From: Adiantum capillus-veneris
Lineage: Eukaryota > Streptophyta > Polypodiopsida > Polypodiales > Pteridaceae
DNA: 64,000 bases
NCBI GenBank assembly: GCA_014529385.2
Contig: CM043968.1
Coordinates: 24,866,513 to 24,930,512, forward strand
Direction: 5' to 3'
The notes under the pieces: model-generated
What the model saw: the letters and a program-made list of their open reading frames with translations, nothing else
Told to the model about the DNA's origin: nothing
Database searches by the model: none
Translations under genes and position numbers: made by a program
Shown: positions 12,098 to 24,189 of the stretch, piece after piece
Layout of the letters: every line of letters begins with the position of its first letter
How positions within the stretch are numbered: position 1 is the stretch's first letter

Positions 12098-13048
12098 CCT
12101 TACTCTATGTCAAATAATATTATTGTGGATTTGAAGAGGCTTCAACAAGCAATGGTTGTCTTTTATACACTACCTTCTAATGGTGAGGAAAGAATCATGT
12201 GACGTTTCCCTTTCATTGTTGTTGTATGACCTTCACTTATTGCCTTTCTTCTCTTTCAATGTTTGGAACTAAGTTGGTGTTTGTTTTCAAGCTTGAATAG
12301 TGCCAAATTGTGAAGAAATGAAGGCTAGAGAGGATGAGTGTCATACTTTTATTGTTAAGACCTCAAGAAGACAAGTCTAGCAACAAAAATTTTATCATGG
12401 AGGATGCAGCTCCACCCCCCAAGTTCTGCCACAAAACAAAGTTTTACAGCAAGACTGGCAAACAACACTACATAGAAAACCTCGTAGAGTGCGCTGTTTT
12501 AGCAAAGCCTTTGCTGATATTTGACATTATTAAAAGTGTGTAGAACTTCTCATATGAAGGGCTCCTTTTGCATGGACATGCGGGGAGATTGTTCAAAGCT
12601 ACAACACTAAGTTACGCATGCAACGCATCAGCCTTGAAGGACTCAAGAAGCCACAAAGGCATACTTGGTGGGTTTATTTGAGGATACCAACTTGTGTGCC
12701 ATCCATGCCAAGCATGTAACTATAATGCAAAAACATTTGGCATTAGCTCGTCGGATACAAGCGAATTTGTAGCTAGTAATATGTACAACAACACCTTTTT
12801 GCAATGGATATGTAATGACTTCAAATTTGGAAATGAAATGATGCTTATTCACTTTGGAATGTGTCTCTTCTTATGTCATTTAAGCTCTTTTTATTTAATT
12901 TGTGTTAAATAAAATTTTATAAGTCTTTTGTACATTATCGGGTGGTTCTTGCACACCATGCCATTGAACACGGAGGGGAGGAGTTGTGGATGAGTATTTT
13001 GTTGTCTAGTGCTACAAAACCTTCACAACAGGCTTCAAGTGCCATTTT
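12098..13048. other. No feature recognised
   Basis: AT-rich sequence. Short ORFs at 12334-12543 (+) and 12643-12852 (-) have no recognisable motif. Confidence 0.5.
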
Positions 13049-13207
13049 TTGAAATGCACACATCATATCTGCTTTGGCCCTGGTGGTGCAGAAGGCCCTT
13101 GTCCACAGTGTAACGAGTTTGGGCCAAACTGGCCCAAACTTGCTGCCCTATGGATAGGGGCCTTCTGCCCCACAAGGGCCAAAATAGATATGATGTGTGC
13201 ATTTCAA
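13049..13207. repeat. Foldback hairpin with nested inner hairpin
   Basis: The two ends are inverted copies over about 55 bases: TTGAAATGCACACATCATAT is perfect, then the arms match with about seven scattered mismatches through GCAGAAGGCCC. The roughly 45-base loop holds a second palindrome, AGTTTGGGCCA / TGGCCCAAACT with a 3-base spacer. No ORF. This is either a small foldback transposon or a microRNA-type precursor. No target duplication was clear. Confidence 0.75.
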
Positions 13208-13329
13208 TGAGAAAATAAGACCGAACAAAGTAATCATCGATAGTTTTTTTTGCTACCAGTGCCTTCCTAACCTTCTATACCTGTGGAAGATTGAGAGACA
13301 ACCAAAATGCCTTTGATTGACATCTGTAA

Positions 13330-13411
13330 CGAACCAGTGATGGGCGCAAAGCGCAACACCGACCCCGACAGCCTCTACGCCAGGACCGAGCACGCCGATC
13401 TCGTCACGGTA
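13330..13411 (+). pseudogene. GC-rich exon-like fragment, unknown gene
   Basis: About 80 bases far richer in G+C than the surroundings read open on the plus strand (motif NTDPDSLYARTEHADLVT) and end at a plausible splice donor, ACG|GTAAATG. I do not recognise the family. It may be a captured or stranded exon. Confidence 0.3.
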
Positions 13412-13483
13412 AATGAAAAAGAGCACTACCTAGCTTTGAGTGGCTAGGATGTGGACAAAGGTGATTTAAAATAGTACAAATAC

Positions 13484-14690
<1,207 letters not shown>

Positions 14691-14700
14691 GGCGAGCTCA

Positions 14701-14707
14701 TATAAAA
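14701..14707 (+). promoter_or_regulatory. TATA box of putative E10 LTR
   Basis: CATATAAAAG followed about 45 bases later by a long GT/AG microsatellite, then by a primer-site-like sequence at 15124. This is a typical LTR U3-R-U5 order. Confidence 0.5.
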
Positions 14708-14751
14708 GTCACCTAAACCTAAAATCACTCATTCTTTCTTCTTCATCTCCT

Positions 14752-14804
14752 TGTGTGTGTGTGTGTGTGTATGCGTGCGTGCGTGTGTGTGTGTGTGTGT
14801 GAGT

Positions 14805-14889
<85 letters not shown>
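14752..14889 (+). repeat. Compound (GT)n(AG)n microsatellite
   Basis: GT units with a few GC substitutions (14752-14802) are followed by about 39 AG units (14811-14889), within the putative R/U5 of the E10 LTR. Confidence 0.95.
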
Positions 14890-14890
<1 letters not shown>

Positions 14891-15123
14891 ATTGCGACGA
14901 CGGCACGACGACGGTGAAGCGGTTAAGCGCGGTGCAGCGGAGACTCCTTCTTCTTCGCGGCGAGGAATCCTCCACGAATGCGAGCGTAGGGTGGTGAGTT
15001 AAACCCTTGCTCTCTTGAGCTTGGCTAGATTAGTCTAGTTGTGTGCTTGGAGCCATTTGTGGCTCGCGCACAGTGTATCGGCAAGTCCCTTGCATTGACA
15101 CGTGTGACAAACGCGCACATCTT

Positions 15124-15142
15124 TGGCACCATTGCCAGGGGA
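15124..15142 (+). promoter_or_regulatory. E10 primer-binding site, degenerate tRNA-Asp type
   Basis: TGGCACCATTGCCAGGGGA resembles the tRNA-Asp complement with two G-to-A changes and one extra A. It sits downstream of a TATA-bearing LTR-like segment and about 800 bases upstream of a gag-like frame. Confidence 0.55.
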
Positions 15143-15920
15143 ATGCCTTACACTAAGCTCGAGTAGCACTCTATGCTGCGTTGTGGTGCAATTTGAAATG
15201 TAGGAAAGGTAGAGAAGGAAGATGTGTGTGTTGAGGAGGAGTTTTTTTTGTTGCTGTGTATTGTTTCGTTAATAAGGTGTTGAAAAGAGACTGTGTTTTC
15301 TTCGTGATAAGGTGTTAGAATTAAGGTAGTAGATCCATAATGTTAGTTCTGTGTAAAGTACAGTAAGTAGACCTCTTAGCTAATGAGTTACTGTAGTAGT
15401 GTGTTAGTGTGTAATAGTAGCTGTATTAGTTGTAAGTAGGTAGGTTAGGTATGTGTGTGCTAGCGCGCACCGCGTGGGTGCGACGACCTTATCCAAAAAA
15501 AAATAAAAAAATAAACTAAATAAATATATATATTTAAAAATTTTAAAGGTAGGACCGGGATCAGGAATATTCCCCAGTACCAAGCCCGACCCAAGCCCAA
15601 GCCCACGCTCAAGCTCAGGCCTCAGTCCCTCTTTAAAATCACGTATTTTAGTCTCACGCGTAGGTAAAAATCAACCTTTTTGAGAGCCAACGGAGCTTCG
15701 GGTAACTGAACGCGGTGCTGTAAGGCACACCACAAACCCCTGAGCGATATGCTTGTTTTGAGCTATCATACGCTCTAATCCAAAAACTAATTATTAAAAC
15801 ACATTAGAAAACATTAAAACACATTAAAAACATAAAAAAACCAGTGAAAACAGACGCCTAAAAAAGTAAGCGGTTAACCTTCGAGGTTATTTACCGACGC
15901 TTGTAGGGTGCCCAAGGCAC

Positions 15921-17247
15921 ATGCATCCACGCTCTGGTTGTGTGCTAGAGATGGAGCAACTAGCGAGAATTTTGACTTACACGAGTTCTCAATATCCACC
16001 TACCTTAGGTTTCGGGACCTCGACGGGGACCCAAGGTAGTACCACTCAGGACCCGCATATAGCGTTTAGTGACTCTCTCCCTGACTATGATGTCATGGAG
16101 GGCTACCCAATGCCTAATCCTGATAGCTCAAGCCAAGACATGCATGCCATGGGTCCACGATCCAGGCCGAGCATGCTTAGCCGCTTAAAGGAAACCTTTA
16201 GTAGAGCCACCCGCTCCGAACATGGAGCTAATGATGTAAATGAGGGGGGTGGGGAAGTAAATTCTCCATTCATGACCAACATAGACCCTATGCCCTTAGA
16301 GAATGTGCATGTGAATACTCCATTTAGTGAACCCCTTGACTCTTCAGAGCTATTCCCCTCCGAGGTTATATTACCTGATAGTAGAATCCTTGCCGAAGTA
16401 CAAGAAGTTGAGCGATATATCATTGCGGCTAGGGAAAAGGAAATCAAGAGCTTATGCAAGGCGGAGCAACAAAGAGAGTTATAAGCGAAAGCTCCTATGT
16501 CAATATCATTGCTAGGAGAGAAATCGAGTGCTCCTCAATTAGCGACCACTAAGGGTCAACCCATAGAGAGAAACATTGCATCTAGTTCAAAGGACACCCC
16601 TAGCACCTCAAGCCTAGATGAAGTGTTCCTAAATGAGAACTAGAAGTACGAACTACAAATGGAGGTCACACCTATCACGTGGGTTGGCTAGATGTCCTAC
16701 AATCCACAAAGGGTGCTACTAGCGTGGAGGATCAATTTGTGAGGTCATCCATAGGGTTATTGAGCTAGAGAGACAGAACAAGGGGATCTATATGCCTTCA
16801 ACGGGTCTCATGAGATTCTTGGATACAAGGAAGGCTAAACAACCAACCTTATCGCAAATGGAGACTCCATCAGTAAGTCCAATGGATCCTCCATATGTTG
16901 TTTCGCCAGGGGTCTCAGTGCAATCTGAGCCCACAAGTGATAGCTTTACTTTTCCAAGTCTAGCTCATATTTCCCTTGATATCACCACGGCTACCATGCC
17001 TACCCCAATGATGGGCATGCCAAGAAACACGCCATGGACCTCATTTGTTAGTAAAGCACCGCTACATGGTAGCTCAATGCCAACAAAGGCCCCTACAAGT
17101 GTGTACCAATCGTATGCACCTATGGGTCATTGCACTCATGTAGCCCCTACCCCTCCCATTGTTTCAACACCTATGCTCCACAACCACAACACTCAAGCTC
17201 TTATTTCCATGGGACCATACCGGCTAGCATTAGCATGTCACACCTGA
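15921..17247 (+). pseudogene. E10 gag-like pseudogene
   Basis: A plus-strand frame from ATG 15921 runs to TAA 16482-16484, then stays open to TAG near 16640 and picks up more stops. A second open block (16792-17247) is Pro/Thr/Ser/Met-rich. The first block ends in a charged helix (EVQEVERYIIAAREKEIKSL). No zinc knuckle or Gag core motif is visible. The gag assignment rests on its position 0.8 kb after a tRNA-Asp primer site and on the disordered N-terminal composition seen in such Gags. The frame dies before 17318, where minisatellite sequence begins, so the rest of E10 is missing. Confidence 0.45.
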
Positions 17248-17317
17248 CGTCTGCTATGCCTAGGGCCACACATATGAACTTTGGACCGCCACATGGCACA
17301 ACACCATACCAAACGTA

Positions 17318-17511
17318 GAGCATCACTTTGAACCACTTGACCAACCCCCTGAACCACTTGGATGTAGTACTTTGTCCCACTTAACCACCATTTACCAGCC
17401 GCCTGAAAAACTTGACCAGTTCTTTGAACCACTTAGGACCTCCTGACAAGCACTTTTAAGCACTTTATACCACTTGACAAGCCCCTTGAACCAAGCAACC
17501 ACCCTCCTGAA
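17318..17511. repeat. 22-bp minisatellite, left part
   Basis: Degenerate tandem copies of GAACCACTTGACCAACACTTTG. The array continues at 18951-19290 and was split by the hAT insertion at 17512-18950. Confidence 0.85.
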
Positions 17512-18958
17512 CAGGGATTTCAAAATGACGTGATCACACTATAATTTTAGGTTAATAACAATAGAAATCCAAAATAACAAATATTTTGTTAATTGACATT
17601 CATCTTTTTTGACCTCCAGGGAGACCTGGAGACCGGCTCCTAGCCCGCCGGGCTAGTGAGTCTTCCCGGCGGTCACGCCGGGTAAAGCTATTTGCCCGCC
17701 GGGCCCGCCATAGCTCAGTATGCTATCTCTTCTTTCAAGTATTATTCAAACCAAACATTAGTGTTATAATCAATATCACACACAAGAGTAGTAGTGAAGC
17801 CTGAAGGGAATAAACCTCAATCTACTCAAACATGAGCAAGCAAATACAACGGTGAATCAAATATGTGATCAGTCCATCCCAAAAGTAGAGATATCAACCC
17901 AAAGATTCATCTTCCTACCTCCTTTCATGAATCAGTCCAGTCCAAAAAAGAACTAATGACCCATGAGCAGAGCTCTAATCGAAATAGCAAGCAAATACAG
18001 CGGTGAATCAAACATGTGATCAGTCCATCCCAAAAGTAGAGATATCGACCCAAAGATTCACCTTCCTACCTCCTTTCATGAATCAGTCCAGTCCAAAAAA
18101 GAACTAATGACCCATGATTGGAGCCCTAATCGGAATAGCAAGAAAATACAGCGGTGAATCAAACATGTGATCAGTCCATCCCAAAAGTAGAGATATCGAC
18201 CCAAAGATTCACCTTTCTACCTCCTTTCATGAATCAGTCCAGTCCAAAAAAGAACTAATGACCCATGATTGGAGATCTAATCGGAATAGCAAGTAAATAC
18301 AACGGTGAATCAAACATGTAATCAGTCCATCCCAAAAGTAGAGATATCGACCCAAAGATTCACCTTTCTATCTCTTTTCAAGAATCAGTTCAATCCAAAA
18401 AAGAACTAATGACCCATGATAGAAGTTCTAATCAATATAGCAAATATAACAGTGAACCAAACATGAGATCAGTCCATCCCCAATGTAGAGATACCGACCC
18501 AAAGATTCACCTTTCTACCTCCTTTCAAGAATCAGTTCAGTCCAAAAAAGAACTAATGATCCATGATCAGAGTTACATTAAGTTTTAATTTTTTAAAAGA
18601 CTATTCATTTTTTTACCTTTAGTTTTTCTTCTAAATTTTAAAGGATGACCAAATTTAGAGGAAGAGGTGATGTGATGTGATGTGATGTGAAGGGTTATAT
18701 AGAGCCGCCAAATATGGAGGGGGTACACGACGGGCCTGGTGGGATTATTGCTTGTCCCGCTGGGCCCGCCGGGTTTCATATTAAACCCGCTGGGCCTACC
18801 GGGATTGTTGGTTATCCCGCCGGTTCTACGTTTTCTACCGGTTTTCGTAGGTCATGACATTAGATATGTTATTAACATGAAAAAATTAGTGATAATAACA
18901 ACAATAATTAACATTTAACAAAATGCATCATCGCGTAATTAAAATCCCTGCTCCTGAA
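17504..18958. mobile_element. Non-autonomous hAT transposon with 8-bp target duplication
   Basis: The element occupies 17512-18950. It begins CAGGGATTT and ends AAATCCCTG, and is flanked on both sides by CTCCTGAA (17504-17511 and 18951-18958). A CAGGG terminal inverted repeat with an 8-bp duplication is diagnostic of hAT. There is no transposase ORF. The subterminal regions carry many copies of a CCCGCCGGGC-like palindromic motif (17640-17710 and 18720-18835), the kind of arrangement hAT transposases bind. The centre is a tandem array of 151-bp units. The clean duplication suggests a fairly recent insertion into the 22-bp minisatellite. Confidence 0.92.
17785..18575. repeat. 151-bp tandem repeat array inside the hAT
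   Basis: Five units. The landmark AGTCCATCCC occurs at 17871, 18022, 18173, 18324 and 18471, so spacing is 151, 151, 151 and 147. Units contain AAAGATTCACC and AAAGAACTAATGACCCATGA. Confidence 0.92.
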
Positions 18959-19290
18959 CCACTTGGACAACACTTTATACCACTTGACAAGCACTCTGAA
19001 CCACCTGACCAACACTTTGAACCACTTGACCAACCCTCTGAACCACTTGGACATCACTTTGTACTACTTGACCACCACTTAACAACCACCTGTACCACTT
19101 GACCAACTCTTTGGACCACTTTGAACCACCTAACCAGCACTTTATACTACTTGACAAGCACTATGAACCACTTGACCAGCTCTTTGGACCACTTAGGACC
19201 ACTTGACCAGCACTTTGGACCACCTGACTAGCACTATTGACAACTTGACCACCACCCACTTTGAACCACTTGACCACTTGACAAACAGTT
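18951..19290. repeat. 22-bp minisatellite, right part
   Basis: Continuation of the array at 17318-17511, with copies of GAACCACTTGACCAGCACTTTG varying in length by a few bases. It lies just beyond the 3' end of the FCP1-like pseudogene. Confidence 0.85.
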
Positions 19291-19415
19291 AACACCCAAT
19301 CCAATTGACATCAGTAGTAACAATTGACTTGTAAAATTCTTCATAGTATATTTAGGTTTAGATACAAGAACAATTTTCTTTCCAGGGAGCATTCTTTTTC
19401 AAGGAGTAAAGTCAA

Positions 19416-22400
19416 TTAGTTAGTAGACTGCTTTGGCAATTCTTGCCGACGTGGCTGCTTATAATTTGTTGCTAGACCTGGAATTTTCAGAGCAATTTTC
19501 TTTTGCTGTGCTTGTACTTTTCCATGTGCCAGATTCCAGTCCAATTGTGCAAGTTCATCCGTCCTACCATCAAATGGACATTCCCTAACAGTCTTGGCTC
19601 TGTCAGGAGTCTCAACCCACTGTATTATAAATGAGTCAACATCTTCTTCGAGGAAAGTTTCCCACTGCCTCTCATTTCCTTTTCTATCCCAGGCAGAATG
19701 ACAAAGTTATTGGGATCATTGAAGTACATCTTAGAAACAGAATCATCCTGCAGTAAAGTGTTACACTTATTGAACTTAGGAAAGAGGTGCCAAAATGTTT
19801 CTAGTTTTTTGAAAAACATTTGCTTTGGTGGGTTTCCATATTCCCAACTGCTAACATGGTAGCTGTTTTGTGCCAACCACCCACTCAGACAACGCTTGGC
19901 CTGAGATAGGTACTTGTCCATACGCATCTCAAGATTGTGGCAGGCATGAGACGACCACAAAAACGTCTCTACTATCTGACTCAGTCCAAGCAAGAATAAT
20001 TGTGCATCGTTCTGTACATAGTAGGTGACGGTATCATCCCCCTTTAGTTTGTCAAAGTATACCGTGTTTAACTCTGGGGGTTCCAATCCATTGCGCTTAT
20101 CCTGCACACAAGCAAGCACATTGTTGAAGTCTACAATTATTGCCAAATTCTATGTACTAGGAAGCGAGACATCGGTTTGTAGTAGCAAGGAAGCTGGCGA
20201 TCAATGTGCTCTACCTCATCAGTGGGCGGTGGGGGTTTTGAGCCAACCACACAAATTTTAACCACAGAGCACAAATGGAGAGAAACTAAGAGAGAATATT
20301 TAGATTTATATTGCCGGAAAAAAGATACAAAGCTGCAATCTAAAAAAGATAGCATGAAAAAAAAAGATACAAAGCTTCAAGAAGCTAAAGCTTCTTGCAT
20401 GCTCTTGTTTTTGGGGGGAGTATGCCAATACTCTTTTTGGGGTCTTGGGACAGCTCATTCTCCATCTGCTTCTTTCTCTTCTTCAGGATCTCCACACTAC
20501 AAATTGCAGGGTTGATTCCATTTCAGGATCCTCTACCTCAGCTACATTGTCCTCCTTATAGGCATCAGTACCTGGGTAGCGTATTGTGACCACAATGAAC
20601 ATGGTGACCATGATTTAGACATGGGAGGAGACAGATATAGAAAATTGACATTACCTTGGTTGCTTGCGGATGGAGTTGTATCCTTCAGAATGTCTCGGTC
20701 ACCACCCTCAACAGTTTTCCTACCTTCAAAGCTCTTGTACTTCAGCAGCATGGCATCAAGGTCAAAGACCTCGTCCAAATTGTGCATGGACGAGTGGAAG
20801 CTTCTTTCTCAGCCCCACTGGCTCAACTGAGCCAATGCACACAATTAGTCTCCAGAACAGATTAGAATAAGTTTTGTTGTATAAAATGACCAACCTACCT
20901 TCAAGCTCCTCATAAGAATTCCCAAGTGCCCAGCATCTTGCTATATGGGGTATATCCCATTTACAGTCCGTTACAACACACTTGGGATCAGTCACGCTGA
21001 CCACCAAAAAGCAGAACCGATGGTATCTGTGGGCACACGGCAGCTGAAAGACATTGGCCGCATATTTGACCGACAATTTTTGACCACAGGCCACACAATT
21101 TCCAGACAATAAAATAGTATCCACACTAAATTTAGACTTGGAAGGTGGAGTGGGCACTAGAAGGGCCCTTCCCTCTCTTTTCATGAACTTGCTAAACCCC
21201 TTCATGAAGGAGGCCTGTCTTCTGAACTCACCAAGCTCCCTGTCCATTTCTTGAACTATTTTCTGTACAAAGTTAAAAACAAAGGAAGATTATTGCACAA
21301 CCAACCATAATGGGGGACATGCAGGCCCTACCAGCAGCAGCAGGCACTTTCAAGCACCTTGGAGCACTTGCTGGAACATTCAAGTACTTGTAGACACTTT
21401 CAAGTGCCTGTAAGTGATCTATCTGTTCACTTGCAACACTTTGAAAAGCACTTGCTAGCACTTGGAAGCTCTTTTTAGCACTTTGAAGCACTTTCACCCA
21501 CTTGCAAATGCTTGCAGGGTCTTAAAAGTGGTTAAAAGTGCTTTAATTTGCTTAAAAGTGCCTCAAAGTGCTTTAAAGTGATTGCAAAATAAAATTTTAA
21601 GAACTTTGAAAGCATTTTGAAGCAATTTTAAGCACTTTGAAGCTCCTTCAAGCACTTGCAGGACTTTGAAAGTGCTTCAAAGTGCTTTAATGTGCCTACA
21701 ACAGGTGGTTCAAAGTGCTTGCATGTGCATAAAAGTTAGGCACTTTTTAGCACTTGCTAGCATTTGTAGGTGTTTAAAAGTGCTTGCAGATGCTCAATCT
21801 GTCCACTTGCAGCACTTTGAAAGGCACTTGCTAGCACTTGGAAGATCTTTTTAACTCTTTGAAGCACTTTCAACTACCTGCTTTAAACTCCTGCAAGTGA
21901 TTGCAGGCTTTTGATTTAGAAGCTTGCATGCATCATAAAGGTGGTCATGCACCTGATGGAGTAAGATCTTAGTCTTCTTCTTCTTTGGAATCTTGAACAC
22001 TCTTGACCACTGTTCAGGTGGCAGGTTCTTGTCTGTTAAATCCTTGGGAAGCTTGCCCTCCATGCTCAGTCCATATTCCTCATGCAACTGCAATGCAGAA
22101 TAGCAAAACTTGGAAAGTACTGGATATTCCACAAATGCTGCAAGTAAAGCCATGGAGAAAAATGATTTGCAACCAATGCTAAAAAATAGGATTTTGGCCA
22201 TGCATTGCCATGAGGCGCATAGACACGACCAAAACACAATGTAGAACTCACCTTTCTAAGCATATTTTTCAACCGACAACATGCATTTGGAGAGGAAAGT
22301 TTCAATCGTTGTGTTTGTTGCTGGGGTTTGCAGTGTCATGTTGGTTGTAGGGACTGCTGTGTCGTGACTGTTGAAGGTGTCTACTGTGTTGCATGTGTTG

Positions 22401-22539
22401 CAAGGGTATGATGTGTGGTGGCTGTTGCGCGGGTCTGCTGTGCTGTGGTGTTTGTTGCAGGGGACGCCTGCTGTACCACCTCCGTGCTTTGAGTTAGGTT
22501 TTTGTGCTTCTTGGAGGGAGTGTTCTTCTTGGGAGTCAT
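19416..22539 (-). pseudogene. Spliced pseudogene: RING-like plus FCP1/HAD-like protein
   Basis: At least five minus-strand exons with consensus splice sites: 22539-22252, 22087-21878, 21262-20899, 20807-20655 and 20150-19416. Phases agree for exons 1-4. Exon 4 ends in phase 1 and exon 5 opens in phase 0, so a further exon, perhaps within 20400-20566 (acidic then Lys-rich), is likely. Exon 1 starts MTPKKNTPSKKHK and is Thr/Gln-rich. Exon 3 has a RING-H2-like ligand pattern (CVAC, CAHRYHRFC, CVVTDC). Exon 5 resembles the FCP1/NIF phosphatase fold: DFNNVLA, FLWSSHACHNLEMRMDKYL, NTLLQDDS. Exon 1 carries TAG and TGA in frame, and exon 5 is frameshifted near 19675, after which a conserved-looking tail (TPDRAKTVRECPFDGRTDEL) leads to TAA 19416-19418. 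This is a dead copy of a host-type gene. The exact family is unknown. Confidence 0.7.
21331..21875. repeat. CACTT-rich minisatellite filling intron 2
   Basis: Degenerate repeats of AGCACTTTGAAGCACTTGC type fill nearly all of the intron between exons 2 and 3 of the pseudogene. The motif resembles the 22-bp array at 17318-19290. Confidence 0.7.
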
Positions 22540-23690
22540 CTTTGCAGAGGGTGTTGCTGCAGCCTTTATGCTTCTGTGCCGGGGGGAATGGGGGTAGAGC
22601 TCCACCAGGGCTATGATAGAGAGCGACGGGTGCAATGGGGGGCAGAGCGCAATGGCTACAACATGCAATGGGGGGAGCATGAGCTATGGGAGCAGAGAGA
22701 GCACACAGGTACATGCGGGATTCCAAGTGACAAGCTAGTTGCATGAGAGGAAAGGAGAAAGAGGACAAGGAGTGTCTAGGCCATGATGTCTGTAAGTTCA
22801 AGAAAAGGGGACCCACTCCACGCCATAATGGCTTGCATGCATCTAGATTATAGGTATATAAATTATATTGCATGCAAATTTAGAATTTACCTCTCCCTCT
22901 TTTCCCAAATTTGAAAAATGTTGAATTTCCCTCCACCTAGGTGCTATTGGTGGTACTACCAAAAGGTGCAAAAAGTGGTACCACCTAAACATGCTATCAC
23001 CCACACTTGTTTTGCCCAAAATTGGTGCCTTGTGAATAGGGGTTTTTAACAATTTTTGGGACAAATCCAGCACAACATTAGCATTAATAATACCATTTGA
23101 AAGCTAATGACACATCCTATGACAACTACTTGCCTGTACACTGACCCCTCCGTCTTGCAAGTTGGGGACCCTGACATCGTCACAATAGATAGAGACTGAC
23201 CCACAAAGCAATTGCACAATCGTAGCTTTTAAATTGATCTAATGAACACCATGTCTCTATACCAAATAAATATTCAAGGCAGCTAATAAAACTCACAATA
23301 AACTTGTCCATTCAAAACTAGAAAATTAAATTTCACTAAAATCCATGTATTTACACCAGATTGTAAGTCAAGATAGGAAAGTACATGTGGAACTGATATT
23401 TTATTGATATATGAAATTACAAAAGTGGCTCATTATAGGTTTTGTGTTACGAGGCACTGTGCAACTTCCTTGTGTCTTTCTTCAGTATTAGGTAGGATGG
23501 AAGTTAGGACTGAGGCCACTATGGCTTGTGGTTCTTCCACTCCTAAGACTTGATTGATAGCTACACGGGCTAAGACCTTGCCACAAAACCCTATGCCAAA
23601 AGTGTTACCATATACATGTGGTAGGGATGTGTGTGAACACACTTAGGACTGCCGGGGCATTTTTTTCCTCTTTAGGAAGTTTCCCCCCCC
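22540..23690. other. No gene recognised
   Basis: Upstream flank of the pseudogene. The exon 1 frame is open upstream to about 22680, so the true start could be further out. The minus ORF at 23433-23642 has no motif I recognise. Confidence 0.4.
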
Positions 23691-23698
23691 GTGCATTG

Positions 23699-23847
23699 TA
23701 TATACGCCATTCATTCTAGGGCTATCCATCTTTCCATTGCACACTAAGAAATACATTCTTAGTTGTGTGCCTTGAGCTTCCTTCGTCTTCTCCAAGTTGT
23801 GTGCCTTTCTCTGCAACCCTAATTCCATCAATTAGTTACAGAGCAGG
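23699..23847 (+). repeat. 3' part of E7 copia LTR and primer site
   Basis: TATATAC (23699-23705) lies upstream of an LTR-like end at 23830 (ATCA). It is followed by TAGTTACAGAGCAGG (23833-23847), which resembles the initiator tRNA-Met primer site with three mismatches. A copia gag ORF starts 340 bases further on. The LTR start was not located. Confidence 0.5.
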
Positions 23848-24189
23848 TTTCATCCTCCTGAGCTTAGTCATCAGCAGCTCTAGCACATGTCTACTCACTT
23901 TCTTCGATTTCAGTGAGCTTTGATGAGCGTTCATAGATCGACAAAAGTTTTAGGAGGAAATGTAGAGCTCAATCTGCTCAAATTTTTGATTTGGGCTCAT
24001 TTTGGCCTCCGTTTCCACTATAGACAGTTTTGCACACGCTATTTTTCATTTTATACAAAATTTTTGTCAGTTCCGTTTTTTGCATATCAGGTCCCTTACA
24101 GTCTTCTATCGTTTGTGCTATATAGCTTGTTGTTCCCACTTCATTTCTCCTCTTTTCAGGCAATTTTCAAATTAGGTGTAGCATTTACC

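Noticed and set aside
17785-18575. CRISPR-like array
   Set aside because: Units of 151 bp are repeated in full with no unique spacers, inside a eukaryotic transposon. The same holds for the 158-bp array at 38.7 kb.
23433-23642. Minus-strand ORF of 69 residues
   Set aside because: No recognisable domain, short, and it lies in a probable LTR flank.
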